From Ureibacillus acetophenoni (GTDB lineage: Bacteria; Bacillota; Bacilli; Bacillales_A; Planococcaceae), in contig NZ_OBQC01000001.1 of the NCBI RefSeq assembly GCF_900220965.1, positions 522,257 through 586,256 on the forward strand: a DNA stretch of 64,000 bases. The letters run 5' to 3'. This document shows positions 46,926-56,949 of this stretch, in pieces. Under the pieces are notes generated by a model, which had not been told where the DNA came from, searched no databases, and saw only the letters and a program-made list of their open reading frames with translations. The translations under genes and the position numbers were made by a program. Position 1 is the stretch's first letter. Each line of letters opens with the position of its first letter.

Positions 46926-47876
46926 ATGAATGTTATTCATTTAAAATATCCACACCAACTCAATGAGGGGGAAAAAACTTCTTCATATTCCTTAGCTGTA
47001 GGATTTTTTGATGGTGTACATAGAGGGCATCAAGCAGTTATTCAAAGCGCAATTCAAAAAGCAAAAGAACTAGATGTGAAAAGTGCTGTAATGACATTTG
47101 ATCCGCATCCATCGATTGTTCTTGGTGGACGTAAGGAAAAGGTATTTTACATAACACCACTACAACAAAAGATTAATATTTTACAAGAACTTGGTGTTGA
47201 TACGGTGTTTGTCGTTCAATTTACTTCAGATTTTGCAAAACTTACACCTGAACAATTTATCAATTTCTTTATTCGTGAGTTAAATGTAGTCCATGTAACT
47301 GCCGGATTTGATTTTTCATTTGGTGCTTTTGGAAAAGGAAGCATGGAAACGATGAAAGAGTTAAGTAATGGTGATTATGGAGTTACAGTGGTAGATAAAT
47401 TAACAGACGATGAAGAAAAAATTAGCTCAACCCGAATTCGTAAAAGTTTACAAGAGGGGAATATGGAAGAGGTCCACAATCTTTTAGGACGTCCATTCGA
47501 AGTACCTGGCCTTGTTGTTCATGGAGATAAACGCGGTCGTACAATCGGATTCCCGACAGCAAATATCCAATCCCAAGAAGGGAGTTTTATCCCTGCAACA
47601 GGAGTCTATGCTGTACGAATAAAAGTTCAAGGCGAATGGTATGATGGAGTTTGTAATGTTGGATACAAGCCAACATTTAAAAATCCAGAAGATAAACAAT
47701 TATCGATTGAAGTTCATATTTTAGACTTCGGGAAAAATATTTATGGTGAAGAAGTTGTCGTTGGTTGGTTTAAACGAATTCGAAGTGAGCAAAAATTTGA
47801 TGGCATTGAATCATTAAAAGCTCAAATCGAAAAAGATAAACAAGAAGCTATTAAATACTTTCAGTCATATAATTAA
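46926..47876 (+). CDS. ribF: Bifunctional riboflavin kinase/FAD synthetase RibF
   Basis: RibF converts riboflavin to FMN and then FAD. The adenylyltransferase domain (1-180) has the nucleotidyltransferase sequence AVGFFDGVHRGHQAVIQSAI and ISSTRIRKSL; the kinase domain (about 185-316) has GRTIGFPTANIQ and GVYAVRIKVQGEWYDGVCNV. Length 316 is standard. AGGAGG precedes ATG at 46926, 12 bases after truB, so the two are co-transcribed. Confidence 0.97.
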   Translation: MNVIHLKYPHQLNEGEKTSSYSLAVGFFDGVHRGHQAVIQSAIQKAKELDVKSAVMTFDPHPSIVLGGRKEKVFYITPLQQKINILQELGVDTVFVVQFTSDFAKLTPEQFINFFIRELNVVHVTAGFDFSFGAFGKGSMETMKELSNGDYGVTVVDKLTDDEEKISSTRIRKSLQEGNMEEVHNLLGRPFEVPGLVVHGDKRGRTIGFPTANIQSQEGSFIPATGVYAVRIKVQGEWYDGVCNVGYKPTFKNPEDKQLSIEVHILDFGKNIYGEEVVVGWFKRIRSEQKFDGIESLKAQIEKDKQEAIKYFQSYN

Positions 47877-47909
47877 AAAAGTGGTAATTCGATTGGAAAA
47901 GGATATTCC

Positions 47910-47938
47910 TTGCTAGGTTTATCGAATTATGTTACTAT
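47910..47938 (+). promoter_or_regulatory. Candidate rpsO promoter
   Basis: TTGCTA (47910-47915), 17 bases, TACTAT (47933-47938) is a good sigma-A match. The leader of about 95 bases that follows has short complementary segments, such as GAGTC/GACT, and could be the S15-binding site, which is inference from other Bacillales. Confidence 0.5.
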
Positions 47939-48038
47939 TCTTTAGTACAGTCATGTACTTAACCTTAGCTCGGCTGTTCGAGTCTCCAACGACTGCTGTG
48001 CTGATGGTGATCAATTCAAATTTAGGAGGTCCATAATT

Positions 48039-48308
48039 ATGGCAATCACAAAAGAACGTAAAAACGAAATTATTGCGGAATACCGCACACACGAAGGAGA
48101 TACTGGTTCTCCAGAAGTACAAATCGCAGTTTTAACACACGAAATCAACGCGTTAAACCAACATATCCGTACGCACAAAAAAGATTTCCATTCAGAACGC
48201 GGTTTACTTAAAAAAATCGGTCGTCGTCGTCACTTATTAAAATACTTACGTGAAAACGACGTTCAACGTTACCGTGAGTTAATCCAACGTTTAGGTTTAC
48301 GTCGATAA
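48039..48308 (+). CDS. rpsO: 30S ribosomal protein S15
   Basis: S15 binds 16S rRNA helices 20-22 early in assembly. The 89-residue protein is the standard length with [40 protein letters not shown] and the C-terminal [22 protein letters not shown] precedes ATG at 48039. A terminator lies about 110 bases downstream. Confidence 0.99.
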   Translation: MAITKERKNEIIAEYRTHEGDTGSPEVQIAVLTHEINALNQHIRTHKKDFHSERGLLKKIGRRRHLLKYLRENDVQRYRELIQRLGLRR

Positions 48309-48418
48309 TTTTAAGTTTTCAGTCGTCTTTTCGAAGTTGTTTTATGTTTAATTTGTATTCAATGATGAATACTATAACCAAGAAACTTCTTCGCGAACAA
48401 ATTGAAAGCTAATCATTA

Positions 48419-48445
48419 AAAAGCGGGAATTTTCCCGCTTTTTAT
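48419..48445 (+). terminator. Intrinsic terminator after rpsO
   Basis: AAAAGCGGGAA (48419-48429) pairs with TTCCCGCTTTT (48432-48442), tight loop, followed by T residues. A strong stem between rpsO and pnp. Confidence 0.92.
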
Positions 48446-48705
48446 TTATGTAAAAATAAATTCATTAACTCATCGATTTATTGAATGTAAAATTTAACGA
48501 AATATCCATTTTTTTATTGAAAATATTTAGCATACAATAGCGTTTTTTGTTACACTTACTATTGGTACAGTATATATTTTATGACGTATTGTGTTTCTAA
48601 TTTTGATAAATAAAGAATTAAATGTAAATTAGTATAAAGAAACATCAGTTTTCGCCATAAATTGCGATAAATTAGTGTTTTTCTAAGGAGAAAGGGGTTC
48701 ATTAA
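48446..48705. other. Leader region of pnp, AT-rich
   Basis: The gap holds no gene. A weak promoter candidate is TTGTTA (48547-48552), 18 bases, TATATA (48571-48576). AAGGAGAAAGGGG lies just before the pnp start. I see no long hairpin like those described in pnp leaders of enterobacteria. Confidence 0.35.
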
Positions 48706-50823
48706 ATGACCGAAAAAAAAGTCTACACTTATGAATGGGCGGGTCGCCCATTAGTCATTGAAGTTGGGCAACTTGCTAAACAAGCAAACGGCGCAGCTTT
48801 AGTTCGATATGGCGAATCAGCTGTATTAGCAACTGCAACTATGTCAAAACAGGCTAAAGCATTAGATTTCTTCCCGTTAACTGTAAACTATGAAGAAAGA
48901 CTATATGCAGCTGGTAAAATCCCTGGTGGATTTATTAAACGTGAAGGTCGTCCATCAGAGCATGCGATTTTAACATCTCGCTTGATTGACCGCCCGATTC
49001 GCCCAATGTTCCCAGATGGTTTCCGTAACGAAGTACAAGTAATCTCTATGGTTATGTCTTCAGATCCAAATGGTCCAACTGACATTGCAGCAATGTTTGG
49101 TTCTTCATTAGCACTATCAATTTCTGACATTCCATTTAACGGACCTATTGCAGGTGTACATGTTGGTTATATTGATGGAGAATTTATCGTCAACCCAACT
49201 GTTGAACAATCAGAAAAAAGTACGATTCACTTAACAGTGGCAGGTAACAAAGATGCTATTAACATGGTTGAAGCTGGAGCTTTAGAAGTACCGGAAGAAA
49301 CTATGTTAGAAGCGATTATGTTCGGTCATGAAGAAATTAAGAAATTAATTGCCTTCCAAGAACAAATCGTTGCTGAAGTTGCAAAAGAAAAAATTGAAGT
49401 AACTTTATTTGAAATCAATCAAGAAATCGAAGCACAAATTAAAGCTGCTTGTGAAGCAGACATGATTGCTGCGATTCAAACTGTTGAGAAACACGCTCGT
49501 GAAGAAGCAATTACTGCTGTAAAAGAACGTGTTATTGCAAGTTACGAAGAGCAAGAAGCAGATGAAGAAACATTAAAACAAGTTAAAACAATTTTAGATA
49601 AAATGGTGAAAGATGAAGTTCGCCGTTTAATTACAGAAGAAAAAATCCGTCCTGATGGCCGTAAAGTGGATGAGATCCGTCCGTTATCATCAGAAGTAGG
49701 TTTATTAACACGTACTCACGGTTCTGGTTTATTCACTCGTGGACAAACTCAAGCGTTATCGATTTGTACATTAGGGCCACTAGGTGACGTGCAAATTATT
49801 GATGGTCTTGGATTAGAAGAGTCAAAACGTTTCATGCATCACTATAACTTCCCTCAATTCTCAGTAGGGGAAACTGGACCAATCCGTGGACCAGGTCGTC
49901 GTGAAATCGGTCACGGTGCGTTAGGTGAGCGTGCGTTACTTGCTGTTATTCCAGATGAAAAAGACTTCCCTTATGCAATCCGTTGTGTATCTGAAGTATT
50001 AGAGTCAAATGGTTCAACATCTCAAGCATCGATCTGTGCTTCTACATTAGCAATGATGGACGCAGGTGTGCCATTAAAAGCTCCAGTAGCTGGTATTGCA
50101 ATGGGTCTTGTGAAAAAAGGCGAACACTACTCAGTGTTAACTGACATTCAAGGAATGGAAGACCACCTTGGAGACATGGACTTTAAAGTAGCAGGTACTG
50201 CAAAAGGTGTTACTGCACTTCAAATGGACATTAAAATCGATGGCTTATCTCGTGAGATTTTAGAAGAGGCATTACAACAAGCGAAAGTTGGTCGTATGCA
50301 CATTTTAGATCATATGCTTTCAACGTTGGACAAACCTCGTACTTCGTTATCACAATATGCGCCTAAGATTGAAGTGATTCAAATTAACCCAGAAAAAATC
50401 CGTGATGTTATTGGTTCTGGTGGTAAAACAATCAATAAAATCATTGAAGAAACTGGCGTAAAAATTGATACTGAACAAGATGGTACAATTTACATTTCTT
50501 CTGCAAATGAAGCAATGAACAAACGTGCAAAAGAAATCATCGAGTCAATCGTTCGCGAAGCAGTTGTAGGCGAGTACTACATGGCTACTGTAAAACGTAT
50601 TGAGAAATTCGGTGCATTCTGTGAAATCTTCCAAGGTAAAGATGGATTATTACACATTTCTGAAATCCAAGAAGAACGTACGAACAAAGTAGAAGACGTT
50701 CTAAAAATTGGCGATCAATTACTTGTAAAAGTAATCGAAATCGACAATCAAGGCCGCGTAAACTTATCTCGTAAAGTAGTACTTAAAGAAGAAAAAGAAC
50801 GCGCTGAACAAGCACAACAATAA
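48706..50823 (+). CDS. pnp: Polyribonucleotide nucleotidyltransferase (PNPase)
   Basis: PNPase degrades RNA 3'-5' with phosphate. Two RNase PH domains lie at about 15-210 and 315-545 ([20 protein letters not shown] and the active-site [20 protein letters not shown]), with a helical domain between. The KH domain has [17 protein letters not shown] at about 565 and an S1 domain follows (about 620-690, [20 protein letters not shown]). Length 705 is standard. A terminator follows. Confidence 0.98.
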   Translation: MTEKKVYTYEWAGRPLVIEVGQLAKQANGAALVRYGESAVLATATMSKQAKALDFFPLTVNYEERLYAAGKIPGGFIKREGRPSEHAILTSRLIDRPIRPMFPDGFRNEVQVISMVMSSDPNGPTDIAAMFGSSLALSISDIPFNGPIAGVHVGYIDGEFIVNPTVEQSEKSTIHLTVAGNKDAINMVEAGALEVPEETMLEAIMFGHEEIKKLIAFQEQIVAEVAKEKIEVTLFEINQEIEAQIKAACEADMIAAIQTVEKHAREEAITAVKERVIASYEEQEADEETLKQVKTILDKMVKDEVRRLITEEKIRPDGRKVDEIRPLSSEVGLLTRTHGSGLFTRGQTQALSICTLGPLGDVQIIDGLGLEESKRFMHHYNFPQFSVGETGPIRGPGRREIGHGALGERALLAVIPDEKDFPYAIRCVSEVLESNGSTSQASICASTLAMMDAGVPLKAPVAGIAMGLVKKGEHYSVLTDIQGMEDHLGDMDFKVAGTAKGVTALQMDIKIDGLSREILEEALQQAKVGRMHILDHMLSTLDKPRTSLSQYAPKIEVIQINPEKIRDVIGSGGKTINKIIEETGVKIDTEQDGTIYISSANEAMNKRAKEIIESIVREAVVGEYYMATVKRIEKFGAFCEIFQGKDGLLHISEIQEERTNKVEDVLKIGDQLLVKVIEIDNQGRVNLSRKVVLKEEKERAEQAQQ

Positions 50824-50889
50824 TAAAACTAACCGCTCTGGACACTGTTATGCAGTGTGCCAGGCACTTTATATATGTAAACAGGCAAG

Positions 50890-50930
50890 CAGGAAATGAA
50901 GAAAGACTTCGTTTTCTGTTTTTTATTTTG
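50890..50930 (+). terminator. Intrinsic terminator after pnp
   Basis: CAGGAAATGAAG (50890-50901) pairs with CTTCGTTTTCTG (50907-50918, with G-U pairs), followed by TTTTTTATTTT. A second hairpin without a T-run, CTGGACACTG with CAGTGTGCCAG (one bulge), lies at 50838-50863. Confidence 0.75.
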
Positions 50931-51056
50931 CCTTTTACAGGATGGTTAGGTGTATTTCCTATTATTGTTAAATAGGACTTTTTCTTGTTTACAGAATAAT
51001 CCTGCAAGTGATAGTATATCATTAAGATATATATCAAAATGATAGGTGTTGGTTAG

Positions 51057-51605
51057 ATGAGTAAAAAATCTGATACAAAGTATGCCATTCTAGGTGTACT
51101 GACAACGGGATGTCGCACAGGATACGCGATTAAACAGTTAATCGATCGAAGTCTAAATCATTTTTGGAAAATTAGTTATGGCCAAATTTATCCGGTACTG
51201 AAACAATTAGTTGACGAAGGACTTGCAACTGTAACAGATTCATCCCAGGATGGCAAACCAGATAAGAAGGAATATTTTCTGACAGAAAAAGGTGTTCTTG
51301 AATTACAAACATGGCTCCTAGCACCCATTAAAGATATACCAACGGAAAAAAACGAATTACTTTTGAAACTTTTCTTTAGTCGCCACCAAACCAATGATGT
51401 GACGATACTTCATTTAAATGATTATAAGGAAAAACTACAAGAACGATACAACACGTACCTCAATATTGAACAAAGTATACTTCTTTATTCAAGTGACAAT
51501 GAAGATGCGAAGTTTTGGCTGTTTACCCTTGACTATGGAAAGCGTATTGCAAAAAGTGCAATTGAATGGTGCAATGACACGATTGATCAATTAAAGGAGG
51601 AATAA
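51057..51605 (+). CDS. PadR-family transcriptional regulator
   Basis: The N-terminal winged helix (about 1-85) is typical: YAILGVLTTGCRTGYAIKQL, then YGQIYPVLKQLVDEGLATV and KKEYFLTEKGVLELQTWL. The C-terminal part (about 90-182) is the helical dimerisation/effector domain of the Vir_act_alpha_C type. It precedes a DUF4188-like gene by two bases, which it probably controls together with itself. AT-rich inverted sequence near 51010-51045 (GTATATCATTAAGATATATATC) could be its operator. Confidence 0.92.
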   Translation: MSKKSDTKYAILGVLTTGCRTGYAIKQLIDRSLNHFWKISYGQIYPVLKQLVDEGLATVTDSSQDGKPDKKEYFLTEKGVLELQTWLLAPIKDIPTEKNELLLKLFFSRHQTNDVTILHLNDYKEKLQERYNTYLNIEQSILLYSSDNEDAKFWLFTLDYGKRIAKSAIEWCNDTIDQLKEE

Positions 51606-51607
51606 TT

Positions 51608-52084
51608 GTGGGAAAAGAAATCTTTCCAGGAAGATTTACGACTGAAAATGATCAAGACATCGTAGTGTTTTTAATTGGCATGAGAATTAATAAAAGACTT
51701 GCAATTCGAAAGTGGTTACCGGTTTTTACAGCAATGCCTAAGATGATTCGGGAACTGTACCAAAATAAAGATTTAGGATTTATTTCAATGGAAAGTTATT
51801 TTGGGCTTAGAACATCGGTTATGATTCAGTATTGGAGATCGACAGATGAGCTCATGGCTTATGCAAGAGGGCAAAATCATTTGAAGGCTTGGAAAGAGTT
51901 CAATCAGAAAGTCGGAAATAATGATGCAGTTGGAGTATATCATGAGACATATGTCATAAGAAAAGGCGAATACGAATCAGTCTATCGCAATATGCCGTTA
52001 TATGGACTTGCAAAAGCGATGGAACAAATTCCGATAACTTCGAAAATAAACAGTGCCACTGAAAGGTTATCACAAGAGGGGTAA
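51608..52084 (+). CDS. DUF4188 family protein
   Basis: The 158-residue soluble protein resembles the DUF4188 family, which has a dimeric alpha/beta-barrel fold like small monooxygenases: FLIGMRINKRLAIRKWLPVF, then MIQYWRSTDELMAYARGQNH and VGVYHETYVIRKGEYESVYRN read in parts. The start is GTG at 51608 after AAGGAGGA within the end of padR. Substrate is unknown; pairing with a PadR regulator suggests a stress- or compound-induced function. Confidence 0.8.
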   Translation: MGKEIFPGRFTTENDQDIVVFLIGMRINKRLAIRKWLPVFTAMPKMIRELYQNKDLGFISMESYFGLRTSVMIQYWRSTDELMAYARGQNHLKAWKEFNQKVGNNDAVGVYHETYVIRKGEYESVYRNMPLYGLAKAMEQIPITSKINSATERLSQEG

Positions 52085-52096
52085 ATATATTTAAGA

Positions 52097-52133
52097 AATA
52101 AAAAACAGGAATGAAGTGCGAAACTTCATTCCT
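52097..52133 (-). terminator. Intrinsic terminator of the minus-strand ABC operon
   Basis: AGGAATGAAGT (52108-52118) and ACTTCATTCCT (52123-52133) pair around a short loop. The T-run lies at 52101-52106 on the minus strand, so it ends the ABC operon; it may also stop the converging padR transcript. Confidence 0.8.
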
Positions 52134-52141
52134 CTTAATAA

Positions 52142-53428
52142 TTATAATTCTTGTCTTAATGCTTGGATTACTTCGATTTTTGTCGCTTTTCTTGCTGGGC
52201 GCCAGCCGGATAGGATTGCGACAAATATACTGATACCACCAGCTATAAGAACTAGGCTTACAGGAATGATGGAGAACGTGATTCCAGCCATATCTGCGTT
52301 TTCATCTGATAATGCAAAGGCTACGATAGAAGGAAGTAATGCGTTAATTAAATAACTTAAACCGTATGATACGATTACGGCTAAAGCTGTTCCGAGTAGC
52401 CCAATGAAAGCACTTTCCATTAAGAATAGACGTTGAATAATGTTTGGAGATGCCCCAATTGCTTTTAATACCCCAATTTCACGGGTTCTTTCCGTTACCG
52501 CCATCGTCATCGTGTTAAAGATACCAATAGATGCAATTAAAATTGAAATAGTACCAATAAAAATAAGTCCGATTTTGAAAATAAGGAAGAATAAATCAAG
52601 TTCTTTAACCTGTTCGATTGGTGAGTAAACTTGATAGTTGCTTTCTCTCAATTGATCCAATACAGGCAATACGTTATCTAATGTATCGACATAGATTGTA
52701 GTCGCTGGATATGAAACTAAATTAGGTTGTGCTAGGAATAAATCATCGCTGAATAAAATACTGCTGTCGATCTGGAATTCATAATCTGGTTCATCTAAAA
52801 TACCTACGATTGTATAAGTGCTGATTTGTTCTAAGTATTCCATCGTCTCAGGATCCATAAATTGAACGTTGACTTGTTTATTTAGGATTTCCCCTTTATA
52901 ACCTTCTTCTAAACCATCATACCAAGTACCTTGTTCTTCAGCTTCTTTTGATTTTTGCTCAATGATTTCACGATCTTTATCATTTAATAACGCTCGCGCA
53001 AAATGGTAGCCTACTGCGATTTCATTTGCGTTTTCTGGAAGTCGTCCTTCACTTAATGTAGAAGGGAGTTTTGCTTGGTCTTCCATATTAACGGCAATAC
53101 CCATCGATTCCACTTCGCGGTCTTCAAATGTTGAACGAATTGAACCTGAGATTTCATTTCTTGTTAACACGACGTTGACATGGTCAATTTCTTCGATATC
53201 TACCATTTCCTCTTGTGTTAAAGGCTCATCGCCCCAAAGATTAATTTCTGTAATGTCTTCTTGATTTAAAATTTCACCTTTAATTGTAGCTTGAAGGCCG
53301 AAACCAACTGAAGCAAGGACAATTAGAAAGGCACAGCCAATCATTGCGGCAAGGACTGTCATTGTGACGCGTAGTTTATTTTTTCTCATATGTTGAAATA
53401 CGAATGAAAGTTGGTCTTTAAATAACAT
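52142..53428 (-). CDS. MacB/FtsX-type ABC transporter permease
   Basis: The 428-residue protein has an N-terminal membrane helix (about 21-45), a large extracytoplasmic MacB-PCD domain (about 48-275) and three C-terminal helices typical of FtsX (about 280-305, 335-360, 390-415, with TERTREIGVLKAIGASPNII). Members export lipoproteins, peptides or drugs, or act as mechanotransducers without transport. It overlaps the ATPase gene by 11 bases, so they form one ABC complex. Substrate cannot be told from sequence. Confidence 0.92.
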   Translation of the reverse strand: MLFKDQLSFVFQHMRKNKLRVTMTVLAAMIGCAFLIVLASVGFGLQATIKGEILNQEDITEINLWGDEPLTQEEMVDIEEIDHVNVVLTRNEISGSIRSTFEDREVESMGIAVNMEDQAKLPSTLSEGRLPENANEIAVGYHFARALLNDKDREIIEQKSKEAEEQGTWYDGLEEGYKGEILNKQVNVQFMDPETMEYLEQISTYTIVGILDEPDYEFQIDSSILFSDDLFLAQPNLVSYPATTIYVDTLDNVLPVLDQLRESNYQVYSPIEQVKELDLFFLIFKIGLIFIGTISILIASIGIFNTMTMAVTERTREIGVLKAIGASPNIIQRLFLMESAFIGLLGTALAVIVSYGLSYLINALLPSIVAFALSDENADMAGITFSIIPVSLVLIAGGISIFVAILSGWRPARKATKIEVIQALRQEL

Positions 53429-54113
53429 GTTTTACATCTCCTAACAATATACCATCGTGCATGCGAAGTTTGCGGTCTGCAATTTGAGCAACTTCTTCAT
53501 CATGTGTAATGATCATAAAAGTAATATTATCTATTTTGTTTAATTGTTGAATTAGCTCTAGGATTTCTTTTTCCGTTTGCGAGTCAAGACTTCCCGTAGG
53601 CTCGTCCGCTAAAATAATGGGCGGATTTGTAATTAAAGCTCGTGCGATAGATACACGTTGTTGCTGTCCACCTGATAGTTCATTTGGATAGTGGTCTGCG
53701 TAATCTGTCAATCCTACTTTTTCAAGGATTATTTTCACATTATGTTTACGAATGGAAGCTTGAACCCCTTTGAGTTTTAAAGGTAGTTCGACATTTTCGA
53801 AAACGTTTTGATTCGGCAACAATTGAAAGTTTTGGAAGATGAATCCGAAGTTATCTAGTCTGAACGCTGCGCTTTGTTTTTCATTAAAATTCGCAATTTC
53901 TGTATTGTTTACTTTGATGGATCCAGAGTCCGGTTTCATAAAGCCTGCTATTGTTTGTAATAGGGTAGATTTTCCGGAACCACTTTTCCCTACAATTGTG
54001 ATGATCTCACCTTGCTGTATTTGAAAGTCGATATTTTTCAACACTTCAATTTTCTTCTCTTTACCTTTCTTTCCGATTTTAAATGTATGGCTCAGTGACT
54101 GAACTGTAATCAT
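53418..54113 (-). CDS. ABC transporter ATP-binding protein (LolD/MacB type)
   Basis: The 231-residue ATPase has Walker [14 protein letters not shown] (about residue 41), the Q-loop in [17 protein letters not shown], signature [20 protein letters not shown], Walker [13 protein letters not shown] and the H-loop ITHDEEVA. Length and motifs match the partner ATPases of FtsX-type permeases. AAAGGAATGAG precedes the start. Nothing nearby shows a dedicated regulator on this strand. Confidence 0.95.
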   Translation of the reverse strand: MITVQSLSHTFKIGKKGKEKKIEVLKNIDFQIQQGEIITIVGKSGSGKSTLLQTIAGFMKPDSGSIKVNNTEIANFNEKQSAAFRLDNFGFIFQNFQLLPNQNVFENVELPLKLKGVQASIRKHNVKIILEKVGLTDYADHYPNELSGGQQQRVSIARALITNPPIILADEPTGSLDSQTEKEILELIQQLNKIDNITFMIITHDEEVAQIADRKLRMHDGILLGDVKHVI

Positions 54114-54247
54114 ATACTCATTCCTTTTTTATTGATTTACTAATATGATTCTAGCCAACGAATCTGAAGAAAAGGGGAGGGGATTTATGAAGATTTTCTT
54201 AAGAAATGATGAAAGGTGAGGAATTATGGGGTTTTGTATGAGGTTGT

Positions 54248-54745
54248 AGAGGGTGAAAAGCGTTCTATGGGACAAATGCAGGGAGAAGAGAGGGGGAAAT
54301 GTCTCGTAGAAGCGGTCTACGGGACAAAATCGGTGAGTAGAGTGGATGAAGTGTCTCGTAGAAGCGTTCTATGGGACAAAATCGGTGAGTAGAGCGGGTG
54401 AAGTATCTCGTAGAAGCGTTGTATGGGACAAAATCGGGGAGAAGAGTGAGAGAAGTGTCTCGTAGAAGCATTCTATGGGACAAAATCGGTGAGTAGAGTG
54501 GATGAAGTGTCTCGTAGAAGCGTTCTACGGGACAAAATCGGTGAGTAGAGCGGGTGAAGTGTCTCGTAGAAGCGTTCTACGGGACAAAAGCGGTGAGTAG
54601 AGAGGGAGAAGTGTCTCGTAGAAGCGTTCTACGGGACAAAATCGGTAAGTAGAGTGGGTGAAGTGTCTCGTAGAAGCGTTCTATGGGACAAAGGTGAGAA
54701 GAATTGCGTGAGAACTGTCTCATAGAAGTGAGGAACTGCGGGGAA
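54248..54745. repeat. 52-bp tandem array B (about 9 full units)
   Basis: TGTCTCG occurs at 54300 and then every 52 bases to 54716 (54352 with TGTC, 54404 as TATC, 54456, 54508, 54560, 54612, 54664, 54716), preceded by a partial unit. Each unit is a 27-base dyad, TGTCTCGTAGAA-GCG-TTCTACGGGACA, plus a 25-base purine-rich spacer (ATCGGTGAGTAGAGCGGGTG). There is no indel over the array. Minus-strand frames across it (72 codons) are repeat products, not genes. Confidence 0.92.
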
Positions 54746-54762
54746 ATATAAAATGCATCCTC

Positions 54763-55590
54763 ATCAGTGCCCGAACGCAGTCGCATTTCAAGCAAAAGGT
54801 AACAGAGCGGCCATCTCAGTGCCCGAACGCAGTCGTAATTCTATCAAAAGGTAACAGAGCGGCCCTCTCAGTGCCCGAATGAAGTTGTAATTCCATCAAA
54901 AGGTAACAAGAGCAGCCCTCTCAGTACCCGAACGCAGTCATATGTCAAAGAAAAGGTAACAGAGCGTCCTTCTCAGTGCCCAAACGCAGTCGTATTTCTA
55001 TCAAAAGGTAACAGAGCGGCCATCTCAGTGCCCGAACGCAGTCTTAATTCTATCAAAAGGTAACAGAGCGGTCCTCTCAGTGCCCAAACGCAGTCGTATT
55101 TCTATCAAAAGGTAACAGAACGGCTTTCTCAGTGCCCGAACGCAGTCGTAATTCTATCAAAAGGTAACAGAGCGGCCATCTCAGTGCCCGAACGCAGTCG
55201 TAATTCTATCAAAAGGTAACAGAGCGGCCATCTCAGTGCCCGAACGCAGTCGTAATTCTATCAAAAGGTAACAGAGTCGGCTTCTCAGTGCCCAAACGAA
55301 GTCGCATTTCAATCAAAAGGTAACAGAGTGGCCTTCTCAGTGCCCGAACGCAGTCGTAATTCCAGCACATGGTAACATAGCGGCCTTCTCAGTGCCCAAA
55401 CGAAGTCGAATTCCAATCAAAAGGTAAAAGAGCGGCCCTCTCAGTGCCAGAACGCAGTCGCATATCAATCACAATGTTACAGAACGCCCCTCTCAGTGCC
55501 CGAACAAAGCCATAATTCCCGCTAAAGGTAACCGAAAGCTTTCTCAATGCTCGTACGAAATCCTATTTCAATCCCCAACAGTGTATAAAA
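54763..55590. repeat. 52-bp tandem array D (16 units)
   Basis: The word CGCAGTC or a variant lies at 54776, 54828, 54880, 54933, 54985, 55037, 55089, 55141, 55193, 55245, 55297, 55349, 55401, 55453, 55505 and 55556: 52 bases per step apart from one step of 53 and one of 51. A unit reads CAGTGCCCGAACGCAGTCGT, then a tail ending AAAAGGTAACAGAGCGGCC. GGTAACAGAG and CTCAGTGCCC form a 27-base imperfect dyad (7 of 10 pairs). Units at the right end degrade. The sequence differs from array B although the period is the same. Confidence 0.92.
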
Positions 55591-55668
55591 CCCCCATCAG
55601 TTGAAACCTCTCCCACTTTAGCATATTATTACTTCATATTAGAATTTTTAGTTAGGTGAGTGGACTAT

Positions 55669-56895
55669 ATGGTTACGGTATATACATGTCAAAACGGTGT
55701 GCGGGTTGTTTCGGAGGCGATTCCCCATGTGCGATCGATTTCTGTAGGAATTTGGGTTGGGGCAGGGTCTCGTTATGAAGCGCCGGAAGAGAACGGGATT
55801 ACGCATTTCATTGAACATATGCTGTTTAAAGGAACGAAAACAAGAACAGCTAGACAAATCGCTGAAGAATTTGACCGTATTGGTGGAGAAGTGAATGCGT
55901 TTACGACGAAAGAGAATACTTGTTACTATGCAAAAGTTCTAGATCATCATGGAGAACTGGCGGTATCGATTTTAGCGGATATGTTTTTTAACTCCATGTT
56001 TGCTGATGAAGATCTAGAAAAAGAAAGACAGGTTGTACTAGAAGAAATTCTTATGAGCGAGGATGCCCCTGATGACGACATCCATGAACAACTATGGCAA
56101 GTAATGTATCCAAATGATTCCCTTGGTTTGCCAATCTTAGGGAGCAGCAAAACGCTTGAAACTTTCACGGCTGAATCGATTCGTGAATATATGGCAAAGC
56201 ACTATTACCCGGAGAATGTGGTCATCTCCGTTGCAGGAAATATTACACCAACATTGTTAGTACATATTGAGAATCTGTTTAGCCACTTTGAGCGTTCACC
56301 TCAAGCGGTAAAACAAACATTAACGTACCCAACATTCCATTCTGGCAAGTTTGTGAAAAATCGTGATGTGGAGCAATCTCATATTGCTATCGCCTATCCG
56401 GGAGTTGGAGTTAATGATTCGAACTACTTCGGTTTTATCGCCATGAACAATATTTTAGGTGGGAATATGTCATCCCGTTTATTCCAAGATATTCGGGAGG
56501 ATAAGGGGCTAGCGTACACAATCTTCTCCTATCACTCGAGCTATGCGGATGTAGGTTCATTAACAATTTATGGTAGTACGAACAATCAGCAATACCCACT
56601 ACTTCACCAATCAATTGACGAATCATTACTGAAAACGAGAAGTGAAGGAGTTTCTGCCGAAGAAGTCGATAACGCGAAAGAGCAATTAAAAGGTAGCTTT
56701 GTGCTTAGCTTGGAAGGTACGAATGCTCGCATGAGTCATAATGGAAGAAATGAATTAATTCACGGTAAACATTTAACAGTGGATGAAATCATTGAACAAA
56801 TCGATCTAATTACACAAGAGCAAGTAAACTCTTTATTTAGACAAATATTAAGTGTGGAACCAGCTGTAGCTTTAATTGGGCAGAATGTAAAATAA
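55669..56895 (+). CDS. mlpA: M16 family zinc peptidase MlpA (YmxG)
   Basis: The 408-residue protein is a mitochondrial-processing-peptidase-like M16 enzyme. The inverted zinc motif HFIEH is in GITHFIEHMLFKGTKTRTAR (about residue 46) with the distal Glu in EDLEKERQVVLEEI; the second half has GGNMSSRLFQDIREDKGLAY. ATG at 55669 follows TTAGGTGAG by eight bases; GTG at 55660 overlaps that site. In B. subtilis it lies between ylxY and ymxH; here an array precedes it and an inserted operon follows it. Confidence 0.94.
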   Translation: MVTVYTCQNGVRVVSEAIPHVRSISVGIWVGAGSRYEAPEENGITHFIEHMLFKGTKTRTARQIAEEFDRIGGEVNAFTTKENTCYYAKVLDHHGELAVSILADMFFNSMFADEDLEKERQVVLEEILMSEDAPDDDIHEQLWQVMYPNDSLGLPILGSSKTLETFTAESIREYMAKHYYPENVVISVAGNITPTLLVHIENLFSHFERSPQAVKQTLTYPTFHSGKFVKNRDVEQSHIAIAYPGVGVNDSNYFGFIAMNNILGGNMSSRLFQDIREDKGLAYTIFSYHSSYADVGSLTIYGSTNNQQYPLLHQSIDESLLKTRSEGVSAEEVDNAKEQLKGSFVLSLEGTNARMSHNGRNELIHGKHLTVDEIIEQIDLITQEQVNSLFRQILSVEPAVALIGQNVK

Positions 56896-56910
56896 AATGC
56901 TGGAAAATAT

Positions 56911-56949
56911 ACCAAAAACAAGGGACCGGGACATTGAACCCGGTCCCTT
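56911..56949 (-). terminator. Terminator between mlpA and the minus-strand ytr-like operon
   Basis: AAGGGACCGGG (56920-56930) pairs with CCCGGTCCCTT (56939-56949), eight-base loop. On the minus strand it is followed by TTGTTTTTGG, so it mainly ends the ABC operon; its stem overlaps that operon's last stop codon. It may also stop mlpA. Confidence 0.8.

Noticed and set aside
54265..54795. Two 72-codon minus-strand frames in array B as paralogous genes
   Set aside because: They are translations of the 52-bp repeats, without start signals.
54763..55590. Array D as a CRISPR array
   Set aside because: Every base of the 52-bp unit is repeated, so there are no unique spacers, and no cas genes are near. 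The same holds for arrays A, B and C.
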